From NCBI RefSeq assembly GCF_910596095.1, contig NC_056535.1, forward strand, positions 22,150,505 through 22,214,504: a stretch of 64,000 nucleotides of DNA, given 5' to 3'. Both the position numbers and the translations under genes were made by a program. The notes under the pieces are model-generated. The model was given only the letters and a program-made list of their open reading frames with translations. It made no database searches and was not told the origin of the DNA. The first letter of the stretch is position 1, and every line of letters starts with the position of its first letter. This document shows positions 1 through 14,300 of this stretch, one piece after another. Origin of the DNA: Thunnus maccoyii. Its lineage: Eukaryota > Chordata > Actinopteri > Scombriformes > Scombridae.

Positions 1-508
1 TCAGACATCCAATACAGACAGAAAGAACTGTGAAAAGAGGGTGGGACTTAGCATGAAAGGGAGTCAGGAACAGCGAATGAGAGCGAAGGAGAGGTGTTCC
101 TAGCCCAGAATGTCCTTGCCTCAGCGCTGAGAGGCAGGAGAGACAGAGAGGAAGGAGAGTGAAGCCAGAATAGGGTTAGTCACAACAGCAGGTGCTGAAG
201 ATAAAAAAAAAAAAACAAGGTTCAAATAGAAATAGGGTGCCAAAAAGAAAGATAATCAGGGCAAAGTCTGTTAGAAGATAAAAGTAAAGAACAGAAAATA
301 CAGAGACGACAGAAACTAAAACAATCTTATTAATCTTCTTTTTCCTAAGCTGGAGTACAACAGCCCACTTATTTTCTTTTTCAGCCACCTTCACTGTGCC
401 CTTTACCCTCCTCCTCTCGTACGGATTCTCCTTCCTCGGATCGTCCCCTCTTCCTCCTCCTCCTCTCCCTGTCATCCTCTTCACTGACTGCTGACAGACA
501 GTGCCACC
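1..508 (+). other. Upstream region and 5' leader of ppp1r1a
   Basis: No TATA box is evident. A purine-rich stretch (1-180) precedes an A tract (203-215). A pyrimidine tract with tttttcag (378-384) could be a splice acceptor, in which case 385-508 would be the 5' end of the first coding exon and an untranslated exon would lie upstream. Confidence 0.35.
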
Positions 509-589
509 ATGGAAACCGGGAGCCCCAGGAAGATACAGTTCACTGTCCCCCTACTGGACACCCACCTGGACCCAGAGGCAGCTGAACAG
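509..589 (+). CDS. ppp1r1a: ppp1r1a coding exon 1 (residues 1-27)
   Basis: The exon encodes the start Met and the PP1-docking segment SPRKIQFTVPLL, ending at LDPEAAEQ before donor gtaaag. It ends on a codon boundary (phase 0). The ATG has an optimal Kozak context (gccacc before, g after). Confidence 0.95.
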
Positions 590-1632
590 GTAAAGAGGAT
601 GGAGAGGAGACAGGAAACAAGGGGGAGGAAGAGGAGGGTGGTGGTGTGGGTGATGGGGGACTTTCAGGCTTTTAAGGGTTTCTTTATGCATCAGTGACAT
701 GATTGGACAACTACTTTTAGACAGATTGCTGTGGAAAAAACTCAGGGGGAAATGATTGAAATGATAGATTCTGCTTGTCACTTTGTGAAATTTGAACTGA
801 AAAATATTCACTCCACTTGTCAAAGCGAGCAGGTGCAGACACAGCCAAACAACTCAGCTGGAATAAAAAGCGCAGTGTTCTGTGTCCAAAATGCTGGAGT
901 CTAGTTTAATGACAAATTGCTTCTTTAAAGGAACCGCATTTTCAGTCTCTTATTACTCCCATGCACCTAATTACCAGTCTGTGTCTTGTGAATGCAGCGC
1001 TGAAGCGAACAAGATGAATTTAAGATTGATTTTTCCACCTCCACTCACACAGTATGTTATAAAGGGGTGCTGCAGCATGGATGCGTCTCCGGGGGTTTGG
1101 TGGTGTTTTGGTTTGGGTTACAGGCTGCACATACTGTACAACAATGAGATGCTGACAAAAGTTACTGGGTGTGTTGTTACAAATCAAACTACTATCAGCA
1201 AAGGGATGATTTCTTTGTGGCAATCTCAAATATGTGATTATATTATAACTGCATAACAAATGTCAAGGCTTGGTATAAAGCAAATTATTACTGGAGGAAG
1301 TTTTAGGAAATCAAAAAATACAAGAAGTCATTTAATCAGTTATTTTAGTATCTTTACACCCAACATCACTTCATGACATGAGAGCAAATAAACCCAGTGG
1401 GTGCAAAGTATGTGCCTGTAGAGAATATAGTGAAAAGATGTGTCCCATTTTCTCATTTTTATAAATATAACATGAACAGTCAGGCCATTCATAATGAATA
1501 AGCCTCAAGTAAAACCAGCTAAGATTTATGGGTCTGACTACTGTTTGAGTCTATGTCTCTCTCCCTCTTTCTCTCTCTCTCTGTTTCTCTCTGCTGTTCA
1601 CTCTTTTGCCCACTGTAAGATTTTTAAGACTG

Positions 1633-1710
<78 letters not shown>

Positions 1711-4700
1711 CTGTATGTATGAGTTTGTCCTTGTGAGGATATTGTTTTGGATAGTTTAGGGAAATGGTCACGGTTAGGAACAGGTTGAGTTAGAGCTATT
1801 CAATATTCAATAATATTCGGATCTTCAATCGAAGAAAGAAGCAACCCAATCTCTGAAAGCACTGAAAGAACTGACAGCATTGTTGTTTTAAAGATCCTGA
1901 ATAAACAAGTCAAATATTTGCCTCCTACAGCAGTTTGGAAATTGGAACTCTTACAGTTATAATGCTTAAGATTTTCAAGTAATCAAACCTCGCTTTTTAA
2001 ACTATTTATGGTGTGTTTTTTTTCAGCAATAGCTATTCAGTGTATTTAAATTCTGTAATTACCTCTCTATATAAGAGTTACTATTGTTAGTGGCTGCCAA
2101 TCCTGAGCTGAATTCAAATTACTTATGAGGATTTCACTTGAAACAATGCATGTGTTTAAAACCAACATTACTGTTTTTAATTTTATCTTAACAACCTCAC
2201 TGTTTATTGTTCACTCTCCCGGAGCCGAGTCAGAGCTGGATTAAATAAGTACTAATGCAAATTTCCTACTGCAGCTGCTTCACAAAAAAAGCATTCAATT
2301 GGCAAAACACAGGGATGACTTGTATTGTAAAGCAGTCACCTGAAACACTGTGTATTTGTCGACAAGGTTTGCACAAACAGCAAGTATTCATTCAAATGCG
2401 TCTACAAACAAGACAGTCATTTTGACCATTTACTGACAGCAGATTGATTTTAAATAGTGGAGCATGAAATCAGATCATTTGCCAGCATGATGTAAGAAGG
2501 CCAATTATTGACTGACTTCTTTATTAAAACATGAGCTTGTTTGGTTTCACAGTAAACAGATATGCCAATTGCATGTATCATGTATTTCTTACAAAGTAGC
2601 TGTGCAAGTAGTGTTCACTGTTACCATGGAAACCACACTAACCACAGGTGCCACCAAATCAACCAAGACTAAAATTTTAAAAGGGATATGTTATGCTCAT
2701 TTACAGGTCTATATTTTTAACCTGGGGCTCTACTGGAATGTCTTTACATGATTTAGAGTTCAAAAAACTCTATTTAACTCATGCTGAACTTTTATGCAGC
2801 CCTTCAGTTCAGCCTCTGTCTGAAACAGGTAATTTTAGCTCCTGTCTCTTTAAGGCCTCCCTCCTGAGGAGCCCACTCTGTTCTGATTGGCCAGCTCTTG
2901 GAAGCTGACCCCTGGGACACTTCTGCCAGCGCCAGAGGCTACATCAACAAACCACCCAATAATCTATAGTAGTAGGATTTAATTATTTTTTCTCGTTCTT
3001 TATTCGAAATGTCAACTTCTCAAATACATCTGTAGAAATCCGATCTGAAATATGAGAGTGGACAACGCAAACAAAACATGGAAAAACGTTAGCAACAAAG
3101 GCAACGGAATGGACAGCTGTTTACACGATGTCATTATCAGCAATTTAGAAAAAAACGTCACAAACGAAGTGTTCACAGCAGGTTGAAGCCCTGGCTTTTG
3201 ACTTACAGGAAGCATTTCTACATATGCATTCCTACTTCTTCCTCATGTTCTGGAAATTTGAACATGTTTAGCAAAGATATTCAACATCATAACTGTATAT
3301 AAACAACAGAAAATCACAAAGCTTAATATTTCCCCTTTAAGGATTTTAACTTTAATGAAACTGCCAGCAGATAAGCATAAAAGTTCCATGACATGATTAT
3401 CCAGACCAGAAATTTATTAGTTTGCGTTGGTGCAAAGCTCATTATGTTGATATTTGTACTCATTACATCTGTAATTGGCCAAGTGATATTAGGAACACTG
3501 TGTATGTAAATTGGTGCCTGTGGTATATTTGTAAAAAAAAATAAGTATACTTTATTTGTTTAATTTGTATCTTTGAGTCTTTCTGGGAATCCTTGCAGAT
3601 TATTTTGTCTACTGTTTCTTCTTTTTATGTATCTGAAAGATATATAAATACAAACATAATAAAAGTTGCTCAGGTCTCTCTATTTGCGTCTGGATGTCAG
3701 GGACTTAGTGTCCACTGTCTGCATTTATTATACAGGCTCCAATGTTGACCTACTCTTCTTAACCAGCAGACAGAGCTTCTTTTACCTGAACAAGAAAAAT
3801 TCAGTTTACTTCTTCTGCAAATACTCAAGAGAGTTCTCAGCTCTCAGTCTCAATAAGTATGATCAAAGCTTGTCTGATCGCCACTGGGACTTTATCCTTT
3901 TAGCCTTTTATTCTAAGACCGCTGTTTGTGGCCACACTGAGCCTGCATGGCTTGCTGGTTCTTAAGTGTGTGGTTGTGTGTGAGACAGATGACAGACAGC
4001 CCAACAGCGTAACAGTCAGATATATTGAAAAAGAAAATAAACAAAGGGAATTGCTACATGGAAAAAAACAAAAGGTAATGTGTGTGTATGTGTGTGTGCA
4101 TGTTTCTGTGTTTGCAAGCACACTTATGAATGTCACGCCAGGGGGCTTCACCCATGGTTCAGTAAACCCTGCAACCTGACACCTCCCAGCATGGTGAATC
4201 AGCCTCTGAGGAGAACTGCACATCAGTCAGAACGGCCTCCCTAAGGTCTGACCCTCACAACAAAAGCAAACACTCATCCTCTTATCCGCATACAGAGACA
4301 GTATGTGCTACCCTTATCATAACCGTACATTAGAACTCGCTGTGTACCTAACGAGCACAAACTGACTGTGCAGATAGAGGCCAAGACCTGATGTGTCAGT
4401 GAATGACGTAAAAGACAGTAGCTCCATTTTTTTTCTGCAATTGTTTTGAGAAAGGGTATCTTTTATATGATATTAGGTATTGTTGATATTAACATGTTAT
4501 ATTACAGTTTGATTGACTATAATAGTTTGACATTTTGGGAAATACGCTGATTCACTTTCTTCCTTAGAGTAAGATGAGAATATTGATACCACGTTATATC
4601 TGTTTTAAGTTTTTGCACCTGTGAGGATGGAGCATGGATTTAACAAGCAAGATATGACTTAACTAGTGAGCTTTAGATGTGCTAGGCAGATTTTCTTACC

Positions 4701-6471
4701 TTTGGACAGAGCCGGCTAGCTCATTCCCCCTGTTTCCAGTCTTTATGCTAAGCTAAGTTAACCATTTCCTGGCTCCAGCTTCATATTTAACAGACAAACA
4801 TGAGAGTGGTATCGATCTTATCATCAAACTTTCAGCAAAGGGTTTCCCAAGGCAAATAAAGGCTATATGTTGCTATATATACTGAGGTAATAGTCTGATT
4901 AGTGCACTAGTCATGTTGACATTGGATTATTTGCTCACATTAAAGATGTAATTGGAGAAAAAATAATACCATTAGCATAGATAGTTTACCTCTCAACTGG
5001 ATTCAGATTTCTCTGAGCTTATTTACAGCTTTGAGTGACAATGTTCTTCAAGGAATAAAGGAAAGTTTATATTGAATTCATTCATTAACTGTATCATTCA
5101 GGCTTGCAATATATTCCTGTTGAGATGATGAATTGTGACATTTTGAAGTAATGCTCTTTTATTACAGACGTTTCAGGGCTGAGACAATATCCTCCCTAAT
5201 ATTCCCTACGCTAACATGTCAGACCATCTTTGTCCTTGACTGAGAACAAAACAATTACTCTGTATTGCCTCAGAAAGGCCATTTTCCAAGAAGATTTTTT
5301 GAGTGCAGTAGATCATCATTATTATTATCACACCATGCATATCTCTCATACATTAAGGCAATCTTGACCTGTTCAACTGAAAGTATGTTTTAATTGGGAG
5401 ACACTCATTTGATTTGTAAAGTTAAAGTTAATTTTTACTTGTAATTTCTACTGCTTCTTTTAATCTCTTTGATGGTGCTGACTGTTTGTCAACCCCCCCT
5501 CCCCCCTTATGATAGCTTAGCAACCGTACCCTAGGTCTGTCTTTGGATTTCTCCGCAGCAGCGTAGTCTGCTGTCTGCTCTCACGTACAGTAGGCTGGAA
5601 ACGTTAGCATGTCTGGCTAGTTAGCTTACTGACTACACTATAACTGAGTGTTACGTCCAAGCACAAAATTAGCTAACTACATTTGTTTGTGGAGGTTACA
5701 GGTTACGTTAAAAAAAAGCCCTGCTCTGAACTATAGCATACTGAGTTTAGGGAAATGTTAGCTGTCCTGCATGTAATTCGATAAGGTTTACTCTTCAACA
5801 TCACCAGCCAGTTTTAATGGGAAGCATTTTCTCTTGTAAGTGATTTGAAAATAAAAACAAGTATGTAAGCTAAACAGCCAAATTAGGTTATGTTAGACTG
5901 AAATAACACTCTGAACTCACATTGTTCCATATGAGTGTAATATTAACACTAACTAAAAGTCTAGACGTTCAACTTTTTGCCAGGCACTTGTAGCTTAAGA
6001 CTTAATCTCAGTCTTTTAGTACAATATGTATTTTGTAGCCTTCAAGTGCACATTTAAGACCGGTTTCACAAGATTCTTGTTTTAGAATTAGTTTTAAAAC
6101 ATCTGGAGAGAGTGTTTTCAACTCATGGAGCTACTGTTAGCTCACTAGCTACAGCTGATAAAATGCACCCATGACAATTAAAGGTAAAATCAACGGTGTA
6201 AATCAATGTTGCTAGCGTAGGGACCAGATCTCCTGTGTTTACAGATGACGTCACACATTATGATTGGCTGTACATCAGAAAGTACGGATGCCGTGTGTTC
6301 ACAGCGCAATGAGCAAATGAGCAAATTTTGATTGTGCATATGTTTTTGTAGAGAAAGAGGTCCACATCCGATAAAAAGTAAATGCCAAACTTTACATGTA
6401 ATTATTTCATATTCGTGTAGAGAGTGTAATTTCTATATATACTATATATATATATATATATTTGTACCGTA

Positions 6472-6528
<57 letters not shown>

Positions 6529-9500
6529 ACACTGTGCATAAATGTCTTGCTGCACTCTGGGACTAATATTTATTGGAGCAAATATTAATGCCAATATTTA
6601 TATCTAAAAATACATCTTTCTATAGATATAGATATTTAAAGAATACAATACCAGATAGATATTTTTAATGTAGTGATTTTTTGATAGGTAAAAATTACCA
6701 AATAGACTGAGGTTGGTTGAAGTCAAGCGTCTCTTTAATTCAAACCAAACATATGTTGTAGACACGGAGAGTACGCAGAGTCTCCGTGGAGAATTCTGAC
6801 AAGACAAAGGAAAGACACTAGTATATATTGACGGCCTTGATGCCCTGGGAGGCACCTCTAGTTGTTTACAGATTCCTTCTAACAGCCCCAGACAAAACTT
6901 TACAGAGCTCTCACTTTCCCATGATGACCATGATGTCTATTATGTCTATTATAGTGTTCCCCTCAAGGCCCTGCCGTCAAATACATACATACATATGACC
7001 ATATCTACTTAACTAATACATGAATTTTTCTATCATTTTTAATACAGTATGTTTGATATATTTAATGCCGACAGTAACCCAAATGTAAACAAGATTTTTT
7101 TAAATTTTTTTAATTCTTTATTTAATTCTGTGCTGGGCATAAATGTACTGCTGCAGTCTGGGACATGGGCTGCTCCATTATTTATTAGATAAAGTGCAAC
7201 AACAAATTCCATGTACAACCCACAAATGGAATTCAGTAAGACAAAAATGCTGCAAAACTGTGAAAAATCAGTAGTTTCCTCCGTCTTGACAGAGGAAACC
7301 TCAGTTGTGTCTCCAGCATTCAAATCTCTTACTAACTAACTCTTCCATATCCTAATTAAGAATCTCTCCTAGAACCATTTATTCATCCTGAACTGTCACA
7401 GTATGTTATGATTTGTTGCATGCAGTTATATAAAGAATACACTGTGACCCAAACAATTACTGTCAAAATAGTTTAATAATCCACTTACTTAGACATGCAG
7501 AACAATAATTCTAGAGCACAAGTTCCACTCGGAAAGTTTTGGCAGCGCACCACTTAGCTGTAACATTGATGTGCTAAAACATATGAATTCTCCATAGCAA
7601 GACATGTGCTAACTGCAAAAAAATAAACAAACGTAACTCATGGCCTTTTGTAAATGACAGTATCCCTAAGTTAGATTAGTTAGTCAATTAACATTAGCTA
7701 ACATAGCCAACCTTAGCTAACAAACAAAGACCACAAGGAAGTATGTCATCATTACTCTGTGGAACACACAGCTAGGACCCCGAGATGATCTGGTACCTAC
7801 ATCGGCTACAAATGAGAAACCTTCTTTTGTCTGCCTCTGTCTGAAATCAAGCACCCATTGTTTGAGTGGAAATCCTGCCTACAGTGTTATTGTAAAATGC
7901 ATACAGTATGAACTGTGCAATAACCTGAGCCTGTCAGGCATTACAGCAGTAACTAAGGGAGCAGGGCTTAACGGACTATAACTTTACAGTTATATTTGGT
8001 TTATGTTTTCATTAGTCACAAGTACAGACATTTACACAGGTTCACAGCTGCTTCAATAAAAGTCCTGAGCAGATAACTTCCCTGCTGCATTCATTGAAAA
8101 CATAATGTTTAGCCGTTGTTGCTCCTAAGTTGTTTTTTTTATGAATAAACCGCTTAACTTTGTGATCCTCAGAAAAAGTGAAACTTTTCTTGGAAATATT
8201 ACAGCAATTAAATTACCGCATCTAACCCCCTGCTCCGCCTGTGCAGCAGGTTGTGTGATAGTCAATGAGAGAGAAAACGATAAGGAGGTCTGTCTTGGAG
8301 CAAAGACAAAGGACTGATAGAAAGTGAGAGGGAGGCCGGGGATTGAAGGAACTGAGATAAAAGAAAGAAGTCAATGATCTGGGTTTTCAAAGTCCCGTGA
8401 ATATAGTAATTTATTCTATTCAGAGCTAAATGAGACCACAGTTGGAGAGAGTCAGTGAGGATTTATAATGGCTGAGCCCTAGCTTATACAATACCAAGAT
8501 CATATTTCAAATGACAGTATGAATGATGAGGAATCACATTAATCCTCCTGGACTGACACGTCCTTAACATTGTACTGAATCCCTAACATTCCTGGAGTTT
8601 TCTTTAACCTTCATTTCTGCAACTATTTAATGGGCATGAATGCCCTTTTTCTGATTCAGGGTGCTGACCAGTACAAACACAATGTTCAGCTGAAGGTCAC
8701 AGATAGTACTCTGATAGTGCCGTATTGTGATTAAAACTAATGATAAAGCTGCCACTGATATTTTTCAAAGGAAAATCAGAGTTAAAAAGGACAGGCTTTA
8801 CACTTCCTGATTTTGAACTATACACCTTTATTTCTACCTCTACTAAAATACTGACAATACCACATTAAATATGAGACAGAACTCTGCTGTCCCATGATGT
8901 GACCTATATTTTCCAGCCAAAGATATTTTTTCCGCTGCCCCTACACAACAAGAATATCAGGCATACATGGCTTCTGCTGCCCACCCACCACTTTGAAGGT
9001 TGTTTTTGTCCATTGTTGTGATGCTGCGTTGAGAAGTGACAGAACTGCATTTTAAATGGACTGTGGGTTGAAAGGCAGGCGTGGTGGTTTGAGGGGTGAG
9101 CCTGTCCAGTAAGCGGTGGTATTTGTGTGAGCGAAGGATCAGGGAGTTCGCTCTGCTGCTGGGTGAAGAGAATAACAATGACTCTGGGCATAATCAGTTC
9201 TACACAGCCATGGCTCATTGTGCCATATAGTGTGGACCACGGGGGGATCTTCTGGAAACACACACATAAGTCCAAAATATTAGTACGTGGGTTCATAGTA
9301 TATGCAAGAGTATTTTTATTACAGTTTTAAAAGCCTGTATCCCTAAACTGCTTCACAGTAGGTTAAGTAGGTTGCAAGTAGACAGGACAAATCAAATAAA
9401 AATAACATAAAACACTACATGATGAAAACCTGTCTCATGGAACTAATATCCTAGCAGACTTATGGATCTGCATAGAGCCTCATAATTTATACTGTAAGTT

Positions 9501-11322
9501 GATATGGCTTTTTAAAACCGAGGGATCACAAAGTGACCCTTTTTTCAGAACTGTTAGCCCCTCTATATTTGAGGCTTTAGGGAAACCTGCTGTGGTCTGG
9601 TAATTCCTGAAGTCTGATCCTGGCCAATGATGAGAATTTCAGATTGTTTCGGTGTAATTGAAGAAATCTCTGGATCAATTAGTCAATGATTTCAGCAAGA
9701 CCTTTATGCAAAGAACTCATATCTGTAAGATGACCATATCCCAAAGATATTAAAACTGTAAAGAAAAAGAAAAGAAAGATAATAAAACTGTGTTTTATCA
9801 GTGTAACAGAGCGCAATAGAGTGATTTCTTCTGATTTAACTTCCACAGTAAGATTTTGATTTACCTGTGTAAAAAGTGTGACAGAAAAAATTGACATTTA
9901 CACTTCAACACACAAAGAAGAAGACCGTGGTGGCTTTTTCTCATTATTTGGCTAAAGCAAATCAAATGCATGTGGAAGGATTGTTCTGTTTTTTGCCCAG
10001 TTGTCTTCAGTGTGGTGGGTAATGCACTTGCATTTACACAACACTACAGACGGTACTGTAAGTGAGTATATGCAGGTGTGAAAGTGGCTCTAGAAATTGT
10101 ATCTCAATGAGCCCTAAATGTAAAAAAAAAAAATTTCTGGCTGCCAATTTAGCGATTGAATCACTGTCTTTAAATACTGCATCTTGGGCAAGCCTGGATT
10201 TATTGTTGGTTGCGCACAATTGGATTTCTATCCAATGACGCACATCCACCTGCAAAAATCTACCTCTACCTGTGTTTCAGTCATTCTAACACACACATTA
10301 CTGTGAAAACGTATTAGTATGAGGGACAGGGTGCATGGATACAGAAAAACAGCAAAACCTCAAGCTTAAAGAGAGGGGGGAGGTAACACTGAATAGTTGA
10401 CATGCGTCTAAGGATATGAGGTCAGCAGTTTTCTTGGAAAAGTGTACAAAGCAGCAATACATCCTTGCCTGCTTGTTAAAGAAAAGAAAAGGCACTCAAT
10501 GCCTCTTTTTATTCAGACAGCCTTCCTGTACTCCATGGTTTGAAAGTTAAATGAGGCCTCTTCAAATCTGAATACCCAATTAGCCTGTGCTACTGATATA
10601 GTAGTGGCTGCTCATTTTTCATTACTGCACATTATTTCTGAGCTTCTGTATTTCATGTCATTATGGTGTAAAGCTAATCGATTTAGGTTTAGCACCATGC
10701 AGTGCACACAGACAGCAAATCTATCAGTCTATGTGTATGTGTGTGTGCTCAGTAACGTATTGTTATTATAGTGCAGTAAGGTTTCTGAATAGAGGTTCAG
10801 TCTAGATGAATAAAGTCTGAAGTGACCTTAAGTGTTTCTCAGTAATTTTGTGTTATTTCATAATTTCCTCTTTCATTTTTGTTCAGCCACAGTGAAACCT
10901 TGGGAATGTAATTCAAGGGCAACGATTCATCTCTTGATTCTCCTCTGTTGCTTGTTTTCATTTTATTTTTGAAAGCACCTGCAATAAAAGGAGCCCTGTC
11001 TTTTTGCTTTAAATTGTAAATACATGTTATCTTACTGTATATCTCAAACCTTTGGTTCTTAATGTTTGCGTGCACTTTATCTTTAGTTGTTTTTTTTAAT
11101 CTCAGAAACAGTTTAGCTTCTAACCAATTTAAAGTCTTATAAAATGCCATGTGATAGTGCTGTGTGTGGGTTTAAACAGTTTGGATTGAAAGTCGTGCCC
11201 TGAGCTGTAAGGCTGACTGCAGTATACTACAAGTGCACAAGCAGCACTTAGAAAGATTCATGGAGAACTGGAGCTCTCATGACTTCCAGCATTAGTCAGC
11301 AAGCCTGTCAGCTATGTGTAAG

Positions 11323-11373
<51 letters not shown>

Positions 11374-14300
11374 TAACTGACTGTGTATTTTGAGAGTCCT
11401 ATATCACAGCCTTTTTAGGTTTATGGAGCAATTAAATGGAAATGCAATCACCTGATCCTGGAGGCGATTGAAAATTTATCACATCGTTTTCCCACAGAAT
11501 CTTTCGTGGCAAAGGCTTTGGCAACATAAATGCAATACTGATTTAATCTGAAAGTAGCAGAGTCATCTAAAACTATCTATAATTACATTTCAGATTGTGG
11601 CACTCTGAAAATTAGGGTGGATTGGACTTACAGTATGTCCAACAAGGTAACAAAGAAAAGTTAGTCTGATGTTAATGGCTCACCAAAGTGTGTAAAACTT
11701 TATGAAGAACTACGTGTTCCCAAGGCAACATTTAAAGTCAATATAAATGCAGGCGCGCTCAAGGGTTACATAAACACTGGAGTTGGATGTAAAGTGCAAA
11801 AGAGGACAACTGTAGCATCATTTTACAAATGATTAGCTAGTACATTCACATTTTGGGGAGATTGATTCTTCCCTACTTTTTTTCACCTCCTTTCTCTCTA
11901 TTTCCAGTAGAGTTAGGTTGATATTGTAGTTCAGTTTACATGTGTTTCTTGTACTTACAATTTTCTAATTGCAATATGTGTCAGGCCAATTGGCAATCTT
12001 GGCAATATAATCCAACTTTCCTAAGTAAGACCAGAGGAATACTGACATTTCAGTGAAAAACTTGTTTGCATCACCAAACACATTCTTAATAGTTTTGCTG
12101 CTGTGGATGCTTCAGCCTGCTAGCAGTAAAAAATAATACAGTCACGCGTCGAAACTCTGGTTCTATATACACAAGCACAGTTTTGTAACAGGTGCTCTCC
12201 AAGGTGCTGATACTGCTGTGGGGAGCGGCTATAGGGAGCTGCCCTGAATCATTGACTACGTATATATACCCCTGTGGGTGTTGAGTTCATCTTTCATGTG
12301 TGCACGTACCAGAGAAAAGCTGTCTTAGTTCTATTTGTTGTTTTCAGCGCCGTATATTGACGGTCATCAAGTGAGATGAGTGAGATTGTCTTGTTGGCTG
12401 CAGTGTTTTTTTATTTTATTTCCAAGACATTCAATTATTTAAATGCATCTTCAGTCCTCTGTCTCTCACTGCATTCTTACAGCTGCTATGGGTTAGAACA
12501 CTCTGAGGAGCAGCTCGCTGAAATGTGCATGTCCTCTCATGAACTATCCAAGAATGGTCCTTAGCTGCCACACTCCAATAGTCATAAGCCAAGAAGCAAG
12601 TAGGTAGTGGCAGGCTGCCCTGCTGATCTCACTGCACGGCTCTGTAAGATCCAGCATTGCTCTCACACAGCTCAGGCATCCTCAAAGTGTCACCAAACAG
12701 AAAATATGGAACACAAAGCTCCTGCTCTGGTCTGCCAGCATCATGAGAAAGAGTGGATGCTGATTTGGGTAACAATGACTGATAGAAGAGAAAGAAAATG
12801 TTCATTTTAGTGCATTTGATTGGCTGAGCCAAATTAAGTCCATTAGAGGGGAAAGCCTGTGTGAAATTATCCCCTGGAAGCACTTGAAATTTATCAGTCA
12901 ACACTTGAAACTTCCTCAATCTGTATAGCAACAGTCTTAAGATGATTCTGAGCTTCAAAAGCTTCAAAATGTGCTTTGTTGTCATGCCAGTAACTAATTT
13001 GCAATGTTGTGTTTTTTCCCAAATGAGTCTAACTTTAGAATAAAACTGTTCTACTTTTTCAGATCAGAAGACGTAGACCCACACCTGCCACTTTAGTGGC
13101 ATCCAGTGATCAATCATCACCTGGTAAGGAACTTTAATACAAACACACACACACATACAGACTATTATTTGTCTACTGTGAGGGCTTTGTATTGACTTTA
13201 CATCATCTGGAGGCTTACCCTAAACTTCACAGAATATTTGTTTTGTTGACCATAATTTCTTTTTGTAATAACAACACTGTACTCACCTAGTTAATTTCTG
13301 AGATTTGGGAATGCAGGGACATCACTAAACAGATGTTCGATGGGACAAGACACAAGAGGTCATACCATCATGCAGGTTCTAGACAATCTCCAAGTTAGCC
13401 AAATTTATTTGGAAAAGAAAGAAATTATTACCAGACTGAATTCCTGCTGCATCTTTGACCCCCTGTACATTCAAGCACTTTTCCAAGTGACAGATCATTA
13501 CCAACATTTCAAGTGCGCTCATATTTGGTTTTACTGTTGGCTCGTTTACAACCAGTCTGATCTGTTTGTGTTTCTTGTTGTGGTATGTCTCCATGTTCCC
13601 AGATCTTACCATTACTTTACCTTTTGTGTGTGCAGTTTTTTGTCCCCACACACTAACAACTTACCATAGTCACAATATGTGTCACACAATTCCAGACATT
13701 TCTATTTCTTATTTCGATTGCTGTGATGCTGATGACCCTATTATGCACCAAATTAATCTTTCTGCTGCATTATAGCAACAAAAACAGCCATGTGTGTGTC
13801 CCCTCATGGGATCTTAATGATCAACACAGCAGAGCAGAACTCCTCTAGAGAGTTATCATGTTCTATGAGTCATCCACCGGCTCCCTGCTTCCCTCCCTGC
13901 CTTTGCTGTACTTTGGCGAGTGAGCATGTAATGTGGCCCATGCACTACAGAATGAAGTGATGGTCAACTGGGAATGTGGGGCGGAGAGTAATTTTCTCCT
14001 GGTGCAAAAAAAAGAGGGTGGCATTCTTGGTTTTCAATGAATAAATAAGAGTTGATACATCATTTATATGTTTTAAATCACAGCATTTAATCATTGAGAG
14101 TTGGCATGTTTAGCGTTATTTATCCAAAAACATCAGTCTTTCTAATTAAATCAAAAGTGTTTTCTTTGCCTGTGATCTGTTTGGTTAATCTTTGTTTGTG
14201 TGTGCATGATTACATGTGCATGTGTCTGTGTATGTGTTTGATTCAGTAATTGGATACTAAGCATGTGGAGTGTCTCACAATCAACCTTGATCTCTGAACA

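Larger units (their letters stand above)
590..13062 (+). other. ppp1r1a intron 1 (12.5 kb)
   Basis: No coding exon was found. It holds GT microsatellites (1634-1709, 6476-6525, 11325-11372), a TTAA-ended repeat (2677-3340), an inverted-repeat element (4521-4857) and a CRE-like site (6246-6253). A 200-bp stretch at about 12140-12340 also looks like a dispersed repeat. Confidence 0.8.

Noticed and set aside
509..589. Assignment of the first gene to DARPP-32 (ppp1r1b) or ppp1r1c
   Set aside because: The full N-terminus, EIDED, SPRQR and TPTMKELQ..VEHHL motifs fit inhibitor-1, and the pde1b/nckap1l neighbours fit the ppp1r1a locus.
1494..1736. Open frames over the GT microsatellites (also 6332-6541, 47270-47500, 47295-47624)
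   Set aside because: Dinucleotide tracts have no stop codons; the predicted poly-Cys/Val or poly-Thr/His stretches are artefacts.
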